A stretch of DNA of 15,003 bases from CAZQLE01 sp964593905 (GCA_964593905.1 CAZQLE010000086.1:1-15003); one strand, 5' to 3'. Positions 1 to 6,250 are shown, numbered from the stretch's first letter. The notes: generated by a model from the letters alone, not told the origin. A program made the numbers and translations.

Positions 1-1044
1 TTCCATCTCATAGTCGGCGGTGCGTTGCACCTCTGCGGGCTGGGGATCGCAGTGGTGGGCATGTTTATCCCGGTTTTTGCCAACCGTGATTTTCGCTTTG
101 ATACGATTCTGGATCGTTATTCAGTGGCAGCCATGTTTGGCGTTGTGCTGCTCTTTGCGGCTTTGTCTGTGCGCAGGAGCGGGGTATGGCTGTTGGTGGC
201 GCTGGTGGCGTTGAGTGGAATGTCACAAACCGCTACTGCATTCAAATTCCGGGCCGGATGGGCTGCCCAACGCAATTTGTGGCAGCAAATCGCCTGGCGG
301 GCCCCTCATTTGAGCGAGGGCACTGTTTTAATGCCTTTGCTGCCAGATGATTTGCGTCTTCAGGATGATTATGAGATCTGGGCGCCGGCGAATCTAATTT
401 ATAACCGGGGCAATAGCACACCGTTTGTGACTGCCGAAATCTTGAATACCGCCACGCTGCCCAAACTGGCCGCCGGCATTCAGGAAGAACGGAATATGCG
501 CACGCTGTATTTTGTGCGTGATTTTTCGCGGGCGCTGGTGATTTCCTATCCCAACCCTGCGGCCTGCATCCGTGTTCTGGATGGGCAGAACCCGGAATGG
601 TCGCTGGCGGATGATGGTCTGATCATGGCGGCGGGGCAGTATTCTCGGCCGCGCGATTTGATTGAGAATGGGGCATCACCCGCGCTGCCCGCCGAAATTT
701 TTGGGGCCGAAGCCGAGCGCACCTGGTGTTATTTTTATCAGAAGGCTGAGCTGGCGCGTCAGACGGCAGACTGGCCTGCGATTGCCCGTCTGGGGGATGA
801 GGCACAGGCGCAGGGGTTGGCGCCGGTGGAAAAGCTTGAATGGCTGCCCTTTGCCGAAGCGTATCTGGAACTTGGCCGCGAGGCGGATGCGTCTGTGTTG
901 TTGGAGCAGATGAAAAGCAATCGAGATGCGCTGTTGTGGCTGTGTCAGGATGCAATCAGGGCCGAGCAGCACCTGGCTGCATTACCAGCCGACGCAGATG
1001 TTCAACGCCGGTCAGAACTCTGCCGGCATTTAATGGGTGATTAA
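1..1044 (+). CDS. C-terminal part of a multi-pass membrane protein, function unknown
   Basis: The reading frame is open from the first base, so this is the 3' part of a longer gene; 347 codons are visible before the TAA. Residues 1 to about 75 hold hydrophobic stretches consistent with two or three membrane helices, separated by a short polar segment containing DTILDRYSV. The remaining roughly 270 residues are soluble and rich in Ala, Leu and Glu. Near the end, residues of the type WPAIARLGDEAQAQG and EWLPFAEAYLELGREADA look like TPR-type helical repeats. The overall pattern, membrane helices followed by a soluble tail, resembles large membrane glycosyltransferase-like or hypothetical proteins common in Chloroflexota, but no catalytic motif is visible in this part, so no function is assigned. 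It is convergent with rsmG, with only 44 nt between the stops. Confidence 0.75.
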   Translation, partial: FHLIVGGALHLCGLGIAVVGMFIPVFANRDFRFDTILDRYSVAAMFGVVLLFAALSVRRSGVWLLVALVALSGMSQTATAFKFRAGWAAQRNLWQQIAWRAPHLSEGTVLMPLLPDDLRLQDDYEIWAPANLIYNRGNSTPFVTAEILNTATLPKLAAGIQEERNMRTLYFVRDFSRALVISYPNPAACIRVLDGQNPEWSLADDGLIMAAGQYSRPRDLIENGASPALPAEIFGAEAERTWCYFYQKAELARQTADWPAIARLGDEAQAQGLAPVEKLEWLPFAEAYLELGREADASVLLEQMKSNRDALLWLCQDAIRAEQHLAALPADADVQRRSELCRHLMGD

Positions 1045-1088
1045 GAACCTGCCCCAGATTGATGCCCGGCGGCAGTTTTCGATCTCGC

Positions 1089-1802
1089 TTAAGTTAGCGG
1101 GGTTTTGAGGGGAATGCCAACCCGGCGGGGAAAACCCGGCGGTGTGGCGGCAACTTTATCCACCACGATTAAATAACGGTCTTCGACAATTCCGGGCAGG
1201 GGAATTTCTTTCACCTGGCGCAGCCGGCCGCCCAAAAGGTGAATGGGGTGGTCGGCCGATTGTGCTTCGGCGGGGCCGCTTTCGCCTTTTTGGGCCAACA
1301 TGGCACCCCCCAGCCGTACCAGGGGCAGCAGATATTCGGCTAATGTGGGCAGTTTTGCCACTGCGCGCGCCACCGCCCAGTCGTATTTTTCACGATGATT
1401 TTTATCCTGCCCCAGTTCTTCGGCGCGCGATTGCAGCACTTCCACCTTTTCGAGATTCAACAGGCGCACGATATGCCGGCAAAATTCAGCTTTTTTGCCC
1501 ACCGACTCAACCAGCACCAGACGCATGGCCGGATACAGGATTTTTAAGGGAATGCCGGGAAAACCGGCTCCTGTGCCGATATCGATCAAACTGGCGGGCG
1601 GGTTTTCGCGCATTACCAGTGAGCAGCTCAACGAGTCTAAAAAGTGTTTGCTGCGAATGCCCTCCACGTCACGAATGGCGGTGAGGTTAAAGCGGGCATT
1701 CCAGGTTAACAGCTCCTGTTCGTACAGCTCCAGGGCCGCGACCTGACGCAGGTTTAGGCGAATATTGAGGGTGCTTTGAACGTCTTTAATGAGTTTTTCC
1801 AT
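1089..1802 (-). CDS. rsmG: 16S rRNA (guanine(527)-N(7))-methyltransferase RsmG (GidB)
   Basis: RsmG uses S-adenosylmethionine to methylate N7 of G527 in 16S rRNA, in the 530 loop of the 30S subunit near ribosomal protein S12. The 237-residue product matches the family length of roughly 210-240. Visible family signatures are TWNARFNLTAIRD (about residues 33-45), SKHFLDSL (51-58) and the SAM-binding loop IDIGTGAGFPGIPL (73-86), followed by LVESVGKKAEF and the YDWAVARAVAKL segment. The ATG at 1800-1802 has no convincing Shine-Dalgarno sequence. A TATAAT box lies only 12 nt upstream of it, suggesting a very short 5' UTR. In many bacteria rsmG sits near mnmG and the origin; here it stands alone next to unrelated genes. 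Loss of RsmG gives low-level streptomycin resistance in several bacteria (established knowledge). Confidence 0.95.
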   Translation of the reverse strand: MEKLIKDVQSTLNIRLNLRQVAALELYEQELLTWNARFNLTAIRDVEGIRSKHFLDSLSCSLVMRENPPASLIDIGTGAGFPGIPLKILYPAMRLVLVESVGKKAEFCRHIVRLLNLEKVEVLQSRAEELGQDKNHREKYDWAVARAVAKLPTLAEYLLPLVRLGGAMLAQKGESGPAEAQSADHPIHLLGGRLRQVKEIPLPGIVEDRYLIVVDKVAATPPGFPRRVGIPLKTPLT

Positions 1803-1814
1803 AGTGATGGAACC

Positions 1815-1843
1815 ATTATAACCGGGTCTGGGGCTGGCGAAAA
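1815..1843 (-). promoter_or_regulatory. rsmG promoter, nearly leaderless
   Basis: On the minus strand a perfect -10 TATAAT occupies 1820-1815. A weak -35 (TTTTCG, 1843-1838) lies 17 nt upstream of it. A start site about 7 nt past the -10 would fall near 1808, only about 6 nt before the rsmG ATG. This agrees with the absence of a Shine-Dalgarno sequence. The assignment rests on sequence match only. Confidence 0.5.
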
Positions 1844-1893
1844 TGTACCCTGTTAATCATTCTTGCCCCATGCAGCGTACAGGGTGAAATATC

Positions 1894-1903
1894 CCAAATT
1901 TGG
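1894..1903. repeat. 10-bp palindrome CCAAATTTGG in the divergent region
   Basis: A perfect palindrome lies between the divergent rsmG and serine hydrolase promoters, about 55 nt upstream of the latter -10. It could be an operator half-site pair, but a single 10-bp palindrome is weak evidence. Confidence 0.2.
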
Positions 1904-1958
1904 CTGCCGTGCCAGCATGGCCGGGCAGTTTCATTATCATTTTTTGCGGGGGAGCGGG

Positions 1959-1970
1959 TAAAATAGACCC
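1959..1970 (+). promoter_or_regulatory. -10 box of a leaderless promoter for the serine hydrolase
   Basis: TAAAAT at 1959-1964 is followed by AGACCC and then immediately by the ATG at 1971. With the usual spacing, transcription would begin at or next to the start codon, so the mRNA would be leaderless. No clear -35 was found at 16-18 nt spacing. No ribosome binding site at normal spacing precedes this ATG. Confidence 0.5.
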
Positions 1971-3452
1971 ATGACGCTAAAATCCTTCTCTAAACTCGAA
2001 TCGATGATTCCGGGATTGCTGCGCGATTTAGAAACCCCGGGGCTCGCAGTCGCTGCGATTAAAGATGATGCCGTGGTGTATGCGGCGGGTTTTGGAACCC
2101 GAACGCTGCATTGTTCGGAACCGGTGGATGGAAATACCCTGTTTGCCATTGCCTCCATGTCAAAATCGACGGCCGGGTTGTGTCTGGCGATGTTGGTTGA
2201 AGAGGGCCGGCTAAACTGGAATGATCGCGTGATCGACCATTTACCCGATTTTGCTCTGGCCGACGCGTATGCGACGCGTGAAATTCGGGTGCGTGATCTG
2301 TTGATGCATAACAGCGGCTTGCCCGAGGTCAGCGGGGGTACGGTCTGGTATGGTTCGGAATACAGCCGTGAAGAGGTGGTGCGCCGGATGCGTTGGCTGC
2401 GGCCGGCGGTAAGTTTTCGCGGGGCGTTTGCGTATCAGAATATCTGTTATCTGGCGGCAGCCCAGGTGATTCAGCGCGTCAGCGGAGAGACCTGGGATGA
2501 GATGGTGGCCCGCCGGGTGTTCGCCCCGCTTGATATGACCCGCACTCAGGCGACCGGAGCGGCTGCCAGGCAAATGGAGAATCTGGCAAATCCTCATGCC
2601 ATCCTTAATGGCCGGTTGCAGTCCATTGCCCATCGCAACCACGATAATCTGGGTCCGGGCGCATCAATTTATTCGAGCGTATGGGATCTCGCCCAGTATG
2701 CGCGCTTGTTTTTGAATGGCGGGCGGGTGAATGGTGAAGCGCTGGTGGCGCCGCACATCTTTGCCGAACTGACCACACCCCAGATTGCGGCCCCGCTGCC
2801 CAATTATGGCCCGATCTGGGGGCGCTATAACTCGAACTTCCGCGCTTATGGTTATGGCTGGTATCTGATCGATTATGCCGGGATGAAGATGGTCTACCAT
2901 TCGGGCGGCGTGGATGGCTTCCGCGGGCAGATCTGTTTTGTGCCCGAGAAAAACGCCGGGGTGGTGGTTTTGAGCAATCAGGAGTCGCGCGAAGCCTATA
3001 TTTCGGTTCTGTTGACCGTGATGGATTCCTTGCTGGGTCTGGAGCCGGTTGACTGGGCCGGAGCGGCCCGCCTGGAAGACCAAAAATTGCGCGAGGCGGC
3101 TCTGAACCGGCAAAAGGCCTTTGAAGCCGGCCGCGTCAAAGGGACCCGGCCAGCGCTCAACGTTGCCGATTATTGCGGCGTGTATCAAGACGCTTTATAT
3201 GGGCAGGTCAGTGTGTTGGAAACGGATGGGCATCTGGTGCTTTCTTTTTGTAAAACGCCGGCGTTTACGGCCGATCTTGAGCACTGGCACTATGACACCT
3301 TCTTGCTGAAATGGCGCGACCCTTACATCCCGGCCGGGCTGCTCAGCTTCCCGTTGGATTCTAAAGGGCGGCCGACCCGTCTGGTTTTTGATCAGCCCAA
3401 TCTGTTGGATGTCGACTTTTCTGAGTTGAATTTACAGCGTGCGGAGTTGTGA
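1971..3452 (+). CDS. beta-lactamase-fold serine hydrolase with C-terminal DUF3471-like domain
   Basis: This 493-residue protein belongs to the PF00144 group (class C beta-lactamase, D-Ala-D-Ala peptidase and esterase relatives). The catalytic SxxK motif is S62-M-S-K65 in LFAIASMSKS, the second motif YxN is Y155-Q-N157 in AYQNICYLAA, and the third, in place of KTG, is H310-S-G312 in YHSGGVDGF. All three are present, so it should be catalytically active. After about residue 390 comes a beta-rich tail (NVADYCGVYQDALYGQ through RLVFDQP) that fits the DUF3471 domain often attached to such hydrolases. No signal peptide is seen, so a cytoplasmic location is inferred; the substrate cannot be told from sequence (esterase, peptidase or amidase are all possible). 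True antibiotic resistance is not implied. The gene overlaps the next one. Confidence 0.88.
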   Translation: MTLKSFSKLESMIPGLLRDLETPGLAVAAIKDDAVVYAAGFGTRTLHCSEPVDGNTLFAIASMSKSTAGLCLAMLVEEGRLNWNDRVIDHLPDFALADAYATREIRVRDLLMHNSGLPEVSGGTVWYGSEYSREEVVRRMRWLRPAVSFRGAFAYQNICYLAAAQVIQRVSGETWDEMVARRVFAPLDMTRTQATGAAARQMENLANPHAILNGRLQSIAHRNHDNLGPGASIYSSVWDLAQYARLFLNGGRVNGEALVAPHIFAELTTPQIAAPLPNYGPIWGRYNSNFRAYGYGWYLIDYAGMKMVYHSGGVDGFRGQICFVPEKNAGVVVLSNQESREAYISVLLTVMDSLLGLEPVDWAGAARLEDQKLREAALNRQKAFEAGRVKGTRPALNVADYCGVYQDALYGQVSVLETDGHLVLSFCKTPAFTADLEHWHYDTFLLKWRDPYIPAGLLSFPLDSKGRPTRLVFDQPNLLDVDFSELNLQRAEL

Positions 3453-3454
3453 TT

Positions 3455-3916
3455 GTGAACGATGTGACCCAAATCTTCAACTTTCGTGCTTTCTCTGAGC
3501 GATTGGCCACGGCAGGTATGCCGACCCGCGAGCAATTGGGCTGGTTGGCCGGGGCAGGGTTTGAGCGGGTGATTAATCTGGCGGTGAATGATTCGCCGGA
3601 GGTGATCACCGATGAAGGCGAGCTGGTGGTTGCACAGGGCCTGGAATACATCCATATCCCGGTTGTCTGGGAAAACCCGCGGCTGATTGATTTGCAGCGT
3701 TTTATGGATGTGATGGACGCCAGCCAGGATAAAAAGGTGTTTGTGCACTGCGTGATGAATATGCGGGTATCTGCTTTTATGTTTTTATACCGCGTGATTC
3801 GTTTGAAAGAGCCGGTGGCTGCCGCCACTGAGGCGATGACAGAGATCTGGACCCCCTACGGGGTGTGGCAAGAGTTTTTGCAGACTGCGCTGGAGTATTA
3901 TCAGGTGCGTTATTGA
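3455..3916 (+). CDS. atypical protein-tyrosine-phosphatase-like protein (HC-x4-R type)
   Basis: A protein of about 153 residues with a phosphatase-like core: an N-terminal strand-helix region (MPTREQLGWLAGAGFERVIN), a segment IPVVWENPRL, and the P-loop-like motif VFVHCVMNMRVSAF with H98, C99 and R104. The Cys-x4-Arg spacing is shorter than the canonical Cys-x5-Arg of tyrosine phosphatases and matches that of the DUF442 and related 'tyrosine phosphatase family' proteins. Activity is therefore plausible but unproven. The frame also allows GTG at 3449, which overlaps the hydrolase stop as GTGA. GTG at 3455 is preferred because the GGAG at 3443-3446 then lies at normal spacing. The overlap with, or 2-nt separation from, the serine hydrolase implies one transcript and coupled translation. 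Confidence 0.75.
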   Translation: MNDVTQIFNFRAFSERLATAGMPTREQLGWLAGAGFERVINLAVNDSPEVITDEGELVVAQGLEYIHIPVVWENPRLIDLQRFMDVMDASQDKKVFVHCVMNMRVSAFMFLYRVIRLKEPVAAATEAMTEIWTPYGVWQEFLQTALEYYQVRY

Positions 3917-3976
3917 AGTATGGCAGGAGAATGTGTCTGACAACCTATACCTTTGGGTTAATTCGCTGTTTTTATG

Positions 3977-4005
3977 TTGACAGACGGGGTTGATTTCTGT
4001 AAAAT
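3977..4005 (+). promoter_or_regulatory. consensus sigma-70-type promoter
   Basis: TTGACA (3977-3982), a 17-nt spacer and TAAAAT (4000-4005) form a near-perfect housekeeping promoter, one of the strongest matches in the window. Transcription should start near 4012 and run into the 33-codon ORF and the two tandem terminators. No other convincing promoter was seen before the resolvase-like gene at 4422. Confidence 0.75.
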
Positions 4006-4047
4006 AGCCTTGTTGTTAATAAAATTTTAAGAAAGGAAAAGGCGCAA

Positions 4048-4149
4048 ATGAATGAACTGTATGTAAACGGTCGTGTCGTAATTGCCTCTGCCCTCGTCTT
4101 TGGTGGCAGCGGAACCGCTCCTTATCGTATTGCGCCTGTTTCCGGATAA
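4048..4149 (+). CDS. possible 33-residue small ORF or leader peptide
   Basis: An ATG-to-TAA ORF of 33 codons begins about 36 nt after the predicted transcription start. Purine-rich AAAGGA and AAGG sequences (4032-4042) precede the ATG and could act as a ribosome binding site. The peptide begins MNELYVNGRVVIASALVFGG and ends with PYRIAPVSG; it has a mildly hydrophobic centre and no recognised domain, cleavage motif or run of one amino acid. The first terminator hairpin starts 29 nt after the stop codon. It could be a real small protein, a leader peptide that sets downstream readthrough, or a chance ORF inside a non-coding transcript. Nothing in the sequence decides between these. Confidence 0.35.
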   Translation: MNELYVNGRVVIASALVFGGSGTAPYRIAPVSG

Positions 4150-4177
4150 TCGTGTAACTCTCTGAGTAGCGAAAACG

Positions 4178-4211
4178 GCCACGGGCAAAATACAAGACCC
4201 GTGGCTTTTTA
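4178..4211 (+). terminator. intrinsic terminator 1 (tandem pair)
   Basis: The 8-bp perfect stem GCCACGGG (4178-4185) pairs with CCCGTGGC (4198-4205) across a 12-nt loop, and TTTTT follows at 4206-4210. AAAA just upstream (4172-4175) could extend the stem into the T-run. Confidence 0.8.
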
Positions 4212-4230
4212 TATTCTGATGTAATTTCCG

Positions 4231-4273
4231 TCAGCCACGGGAAGGCGTAAAGCCCCGTGGCTGATTGTTTTTT
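4231..4273 (+). terminator. intrinsic terminator 2, same stem sequence as terminator 1
   Basis: TCAGCCACGGG (4231-4241) pairs with CCCGTGGCTGA (4254-4264), an 11-bp stem with a 12-nt loop, followed by ATTG and six T residues (4268-4273). The core 8-mer arms are identical to those of terminator 1, so the second arm of hairpin 1 can also pair with the first arm of hairpin 2. Confidence 0.75.
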
Positions 4274-4302
4274 GTAACAACGTGAAGAAGTGGGAACCAG
4301 AA

Positions 4303-4422
4303 ATGAAGTTGAGAACTGCAAGTTTACACCGTATCCTCACCGCCATTTGTTATACGGCGTCTGTCTCAGACGGACAGTGCATTTCAATGGAACGATGGAA
4401 GAAATTTGCAGGAGGTGTGTGA
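4303..4422 (+). CDS. possible 39-residue small ORF coupled to the resolvase-like gene
   Basis: An ATG at 4303 opens a 39-codon frame ending in TGA at 4420-4422, which overlaps the next gene's ATG by one base (TGATG), a common arrangement for translational coupling. The peptide starts MKLRTASLHRILTAICYTAS and is basic at both ends. Its ribosome binding site is poor, with only GAAG-type purines upstream, and no family is recognised. The GGAGG for the downstream gene lies inside its last codons. It may simply be a leader ORF whose translation opens that site, or a chance ORF. Confidence 0.3.
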   Translation: MKLRTASLHRILTAICYTASVSDGQCISMERWKKFAGGV

Positions 4423-4895
4423 TGTTAGATGTGATGATGAAAAATGGAAATTTCCGGGTGGATTACTTGAACCCGATGCCCTCGCAGCCGGCACGAATGT
4501 TTGCTTTCTATGTTTGCGGGTCGGTAGCCGACCATGAACATTATGGGCATGATGTAAAGAAGCGCCTGTTTGTGGGCCTGGATGTCATCAAACGGATGAT
4601 GGGCATGGAAAATCTGGCTGCGGTGTATCTGGATGTGAATGATTCAACCAACGTTCAGCGGCCCGGTTATGAGCAAATGAAGCGGGACCTGGCAGACGGG
4701 TTGTTCCGGCGGATATTTGTGCTGCGGCTGGATGATTTGTTCGCCGGCTCGGAAATGATGGACGATCTGATGACCTTTTCAATGACCATTGGCGGTTTTG
4801 AGGTGCTGGTTTATGATGCGTATTCCCGCAAGCCCGAACCGTTTGTGTTTCTGCCTTATGGCCTGATGTATGCCGAACAACCGGCCTGTTGTTAA
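4422..4895 (+). CDS. resolvase-fold protein resembling a serine recombinase catalytic domain, catalytic arginines lost
   Basis: The 157-residue product starts at the ATG preceded by CAGGAGGTG (GGAGG 4411-4415, 6-nt spacing); the frame is also open upstream to 4290 but without a comparable start. The layout matches the N-terminal domain of serine recombinases. MFAFYVCGSVAD (about 26-37) stands in for YxRxS, with the nucleophile Ser retained at S34 but the Arg replaced by C32. VYLDVNDSTNVQRPGYEQM (about 68-86) matches the D-x-S-G...RPG/R segment, and FVLRLDDLFAG (about 99-109) stands in for the LDRLxR motif. There D104 is kept and both catalytic arginines are replaced (D105, A108). No helix-turn-helix or zinc-ribbon DNA-binding domain follows. 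By knowledge of the family it should not cut DNA; a structural, regulatory or protein-binding role is inferred. The relationship is by pattern recognition, not a database search. Confidence 0.6.
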   Translation: MLDVMMKNGNFRVDYLNPMPSQPARMFAFYVCGSVADHEHYGHDVKKRLFVGLDVIKRMMGMENLAAVYLDVNDSTNVQRPGYEQMKRDLADGLFRRIFVLRLDDLFAGSEMMDDLMTFSMTIGGFEVLVYDAYSRKPEPFVFLPYGLMYAEQPACC

Positions 4896-4902
4896 ACCGG
4901 AT

Positions 4903-4948
4903 GCCCTTTTTCAGCTTGCTGCAAAGTGAAATGAAAAAGGGCTTTTTT
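4903..4948 (+). terminator. intrinsic terminator after the resolvase-like gene
   Basis: GCCCTTTTTCA (4903-4913) pairs perfectly with TGAAAAAGGGC (4932-4942) over an 18-nt loop, followed by six T residues (4943-4948). It begins 7 nt after the stop codon and closes the 3977-4895 unit. Confidence 0.85.
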
Positions 4949-4979
4949 ATTGCAACAACGGTGAATGCAAAGGAGAAAA

Positions 4980-5552
4980 ATGATCTCTACCCAGTTGTTT
5001 GAAGGTGAACTTGTGCAGTTGCGTGGTTATGACCTGGAGCAGGCCCCGGCCATTGAGGCAGGCTGGAGTGATAACCTTGCGTATGCCCGTTTACGCGATC
5101 CTTTAAAAATGCGCCCCCTGACTGCACTGGAATTTAAAGAAATGGCCGAAGCGGATCTACGCCAGATGGAAGAAGACCGGTTGTTTCTGTTCGCCGTTCA
5201 CCATCGGGCGGATGGACGGCTGCTGGGTGTGGCGCAGGTTTACCGGATCTCGTGGAATAATGGCAATGCCCGTTTTTTGATTGCACTGGGTGAAACAGGG
5301 CCTGATCGACCGGAGATTTTAAGGGATGTGTTCAAACTGCTGTTGCGCTACTGCTTTTATGAGTTAAACCTGCACCGGGTTACGCTGGAGGCATCTGACC
5401 ATCAGACGGAGCTGGTCGATTGTGCAAAATATTGCGGGATGTGTGTCGAGGTCCGGCAGCGAAATAGTGTGTTTATGAACGGTCGGACCCGGGATGGTCT
5501 GCTTTTGGGGATGCTGCGGCGTGAGTGGGAAGAAAAAATGGAGCTGCCATGA
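4980..5552 (+). CDS. GNAT-family protein with degraded acetyl-CoA-binding loop
   Basis: ATG at 4980 follows AAGGAGA (4969-4975) and gives 190 residues; an in-frame ATG at 4965 lies upstream of that site and is not preferred. The protein follows the RimJ/RimL-type GNAT plan: an N-terminal LVQLRGYDLEQA strand-helix, FLFAVHHRADGRLLGVAQV (about 69-87), then LLRYCFYELNLHRVTLEASD (about 121-140), and a C-terminal LLGMLRREWEE typical of these enzymes. The acetyl-CoA pyrophosphate loop, normally R/Q-x-x-G-x-G, is replaced by GETGPDRPEIL (about 104-114) with no Gly-rich pattern, and the usual N-x-x-A-x-x-x-Y-x-K-x-G-F stretch reads ELVDCAKYCGMCVE. Acetyltransferase activity is therefore doubtful. It overlaps the intact paralogue downstream by 4 nt. 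Substrate unknown. Confidence 0.75.
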   Translation: MISTQLFEGELVQLRGYDLEQAPAIEAGWSDNLAYARLRDPLKMRPLTALEFKEMAEADLRQMEEDRLFLFAVHHRADGRLLGVAQVYRISWNNGNARFLIALGETGPDRPEILRDVFKLLLRYCFYELNLHRVTLEASDHQTELVDCAKYCGMCVEVRQRNSVFMNGRTRDGLLLGMLRREWEEKMELP

Positions 5553-6145
5553 TTCATTTCAGTGAATCCTTATTAACCGGTGAGCGCGTTCGCCTGGCGC
5601 TGATCGATGAAGAAAAAGACCTGCCCGAGGTGAATTCCTGGAATCAGGATTCGGAATATTTTCGTCTTTCCAATGGTGAATCGGCGCGGTTTCGGCCGGT
5701 TTCGACGGAACGGGATTTGCTGCGCGACGAGATGAAACACGGGTATTATTATTTTGCCATTCGCACCATCGCGGACGACCAACTCATTGGCGTGATCGAT
5801 GTGGGCGCAATTGATTGGATCAGCGGCAATTGCTGGCTGGCAATTGGGATCGGTCCGCGTGAATTTTGGGGCCGCGGTTATGGCACAGAGGCGATGGCAC
5901 TGATGGTGAAGTATGCTTTTTGGGGGCTAAACCTGAAGCGGGTAACCCTGAACGTGTTTGCCTATAACGAGCGCGCGGTCAGGTGTTATTTGAAAACCGG
6001 CTTTCAAATAGAAGGCCGTATGCGCGAATTTATTCACCGCGATGGAAAGCGCTATGACCTGGTGTTTATGGGGCTGCTGCGCGAGGAATGGGAACAGGCG
6101 CAGCGGGTTAATGAGCGGTCTGTGCCGGCCGGGATGGGGGATTGA
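5549..6145 (+). CDS. GNAT-family N-acetyltransferase (RimJ/RimL-like)
   Basis: The start ATG at 5549 overlaps the previous stop as ATGA, with GGAG at 5540-5543, so the two are translationally coupled. The 198-residue protein has the complete GNAT core: AIRTIADDQLIGVIDV (about 70-85), CWLAIGIGPREFWGRGYGTE (95-114) containing the acetyl-CoA loop G108-R-G110-Y-G112, YAFWGLNLKRVTLNVFAYN (122-140), and ERAVRCYLKTGFQIEGRMRE (141-160) with the conserved Tyr, then a C-terminal DLVFMGLLREEW. Such enzymes transfer acetyl from acetyl-CoA to an amine; family members modify ribosomal protein N-termini, antibiotics, polyamines or other small amines. Which applies here cannot be told. It is a paralogue of the preceding gene, and the pair suggests a heterodimer or a decayed duplicate. 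Confidence 0.85.
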   Translation: MIHFSESLLTGERVRLALIDEEKDLPEVNSWNQDSEYFRLSNGESARFRPVSTERDLLRDEMKHGYYYFAIRTIADDQLIGVIDVGAIDWISGNCWLAIGIGPREFWGRGYGTEAMALMVKYAFWGLNLKRVTLNVFAYNERAVRCYLKTGFQIEGRMREFIHRDGKRYDLVFMGLLREEWEQAQRVNERSVPAGMGD

Positions 6146-6241
6146 TATTGGGGTTGGCAGCACATTAATGCGCTGCGGGCCAATCCACACAAAAACATTC
6201 CAATTTCCCTTTTTCTTCTTTCACTGAAATGTGAAGGTTGA

Positions 6242-6250
6242 TGATATACT
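6242..6250 (+). promoter_or_regulatory. extended -10 promoter for the HAD/phosphoesterase pair
   Basis: TGATATACT carries an upstream TG one base before TATACT (6245-6250), the extended -10 form that can work without a good -35. It lies 72 nt before the HAD ATG. No strong -35 is seen at 16-18 nt. The rest of 6146-6321 holds only a weak interrupted hairpin (6154-6183) followed by a pyrimidine-rich stretch. Confidence 0.35.

Noticed and set aside
1045..1088. Possible bidirectional terminator between the convergent first gene and rsmG
   Set aside because: Only short 4-5 bp pairings were found (for example CGCT/AGCG), with no T-runs on either side.
1971..3452. Calling the serine hydrolase a true beta-lactamase resistance gene
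   Set aside because: It lacks a signal peptide, has HSG in place of KTG and a DUF3471-like tail, which fit general serine hydrolases or esterases better.
6154..6183. Interrupted hairpin TTGGCAGC...GCTGC...CCAA after the GNAT pair, considered as a terminator
   Set aside because: The stem is asymmetric, with GGG unpaired, and the following sequence is mixed pyrimidines rather than a T-run.
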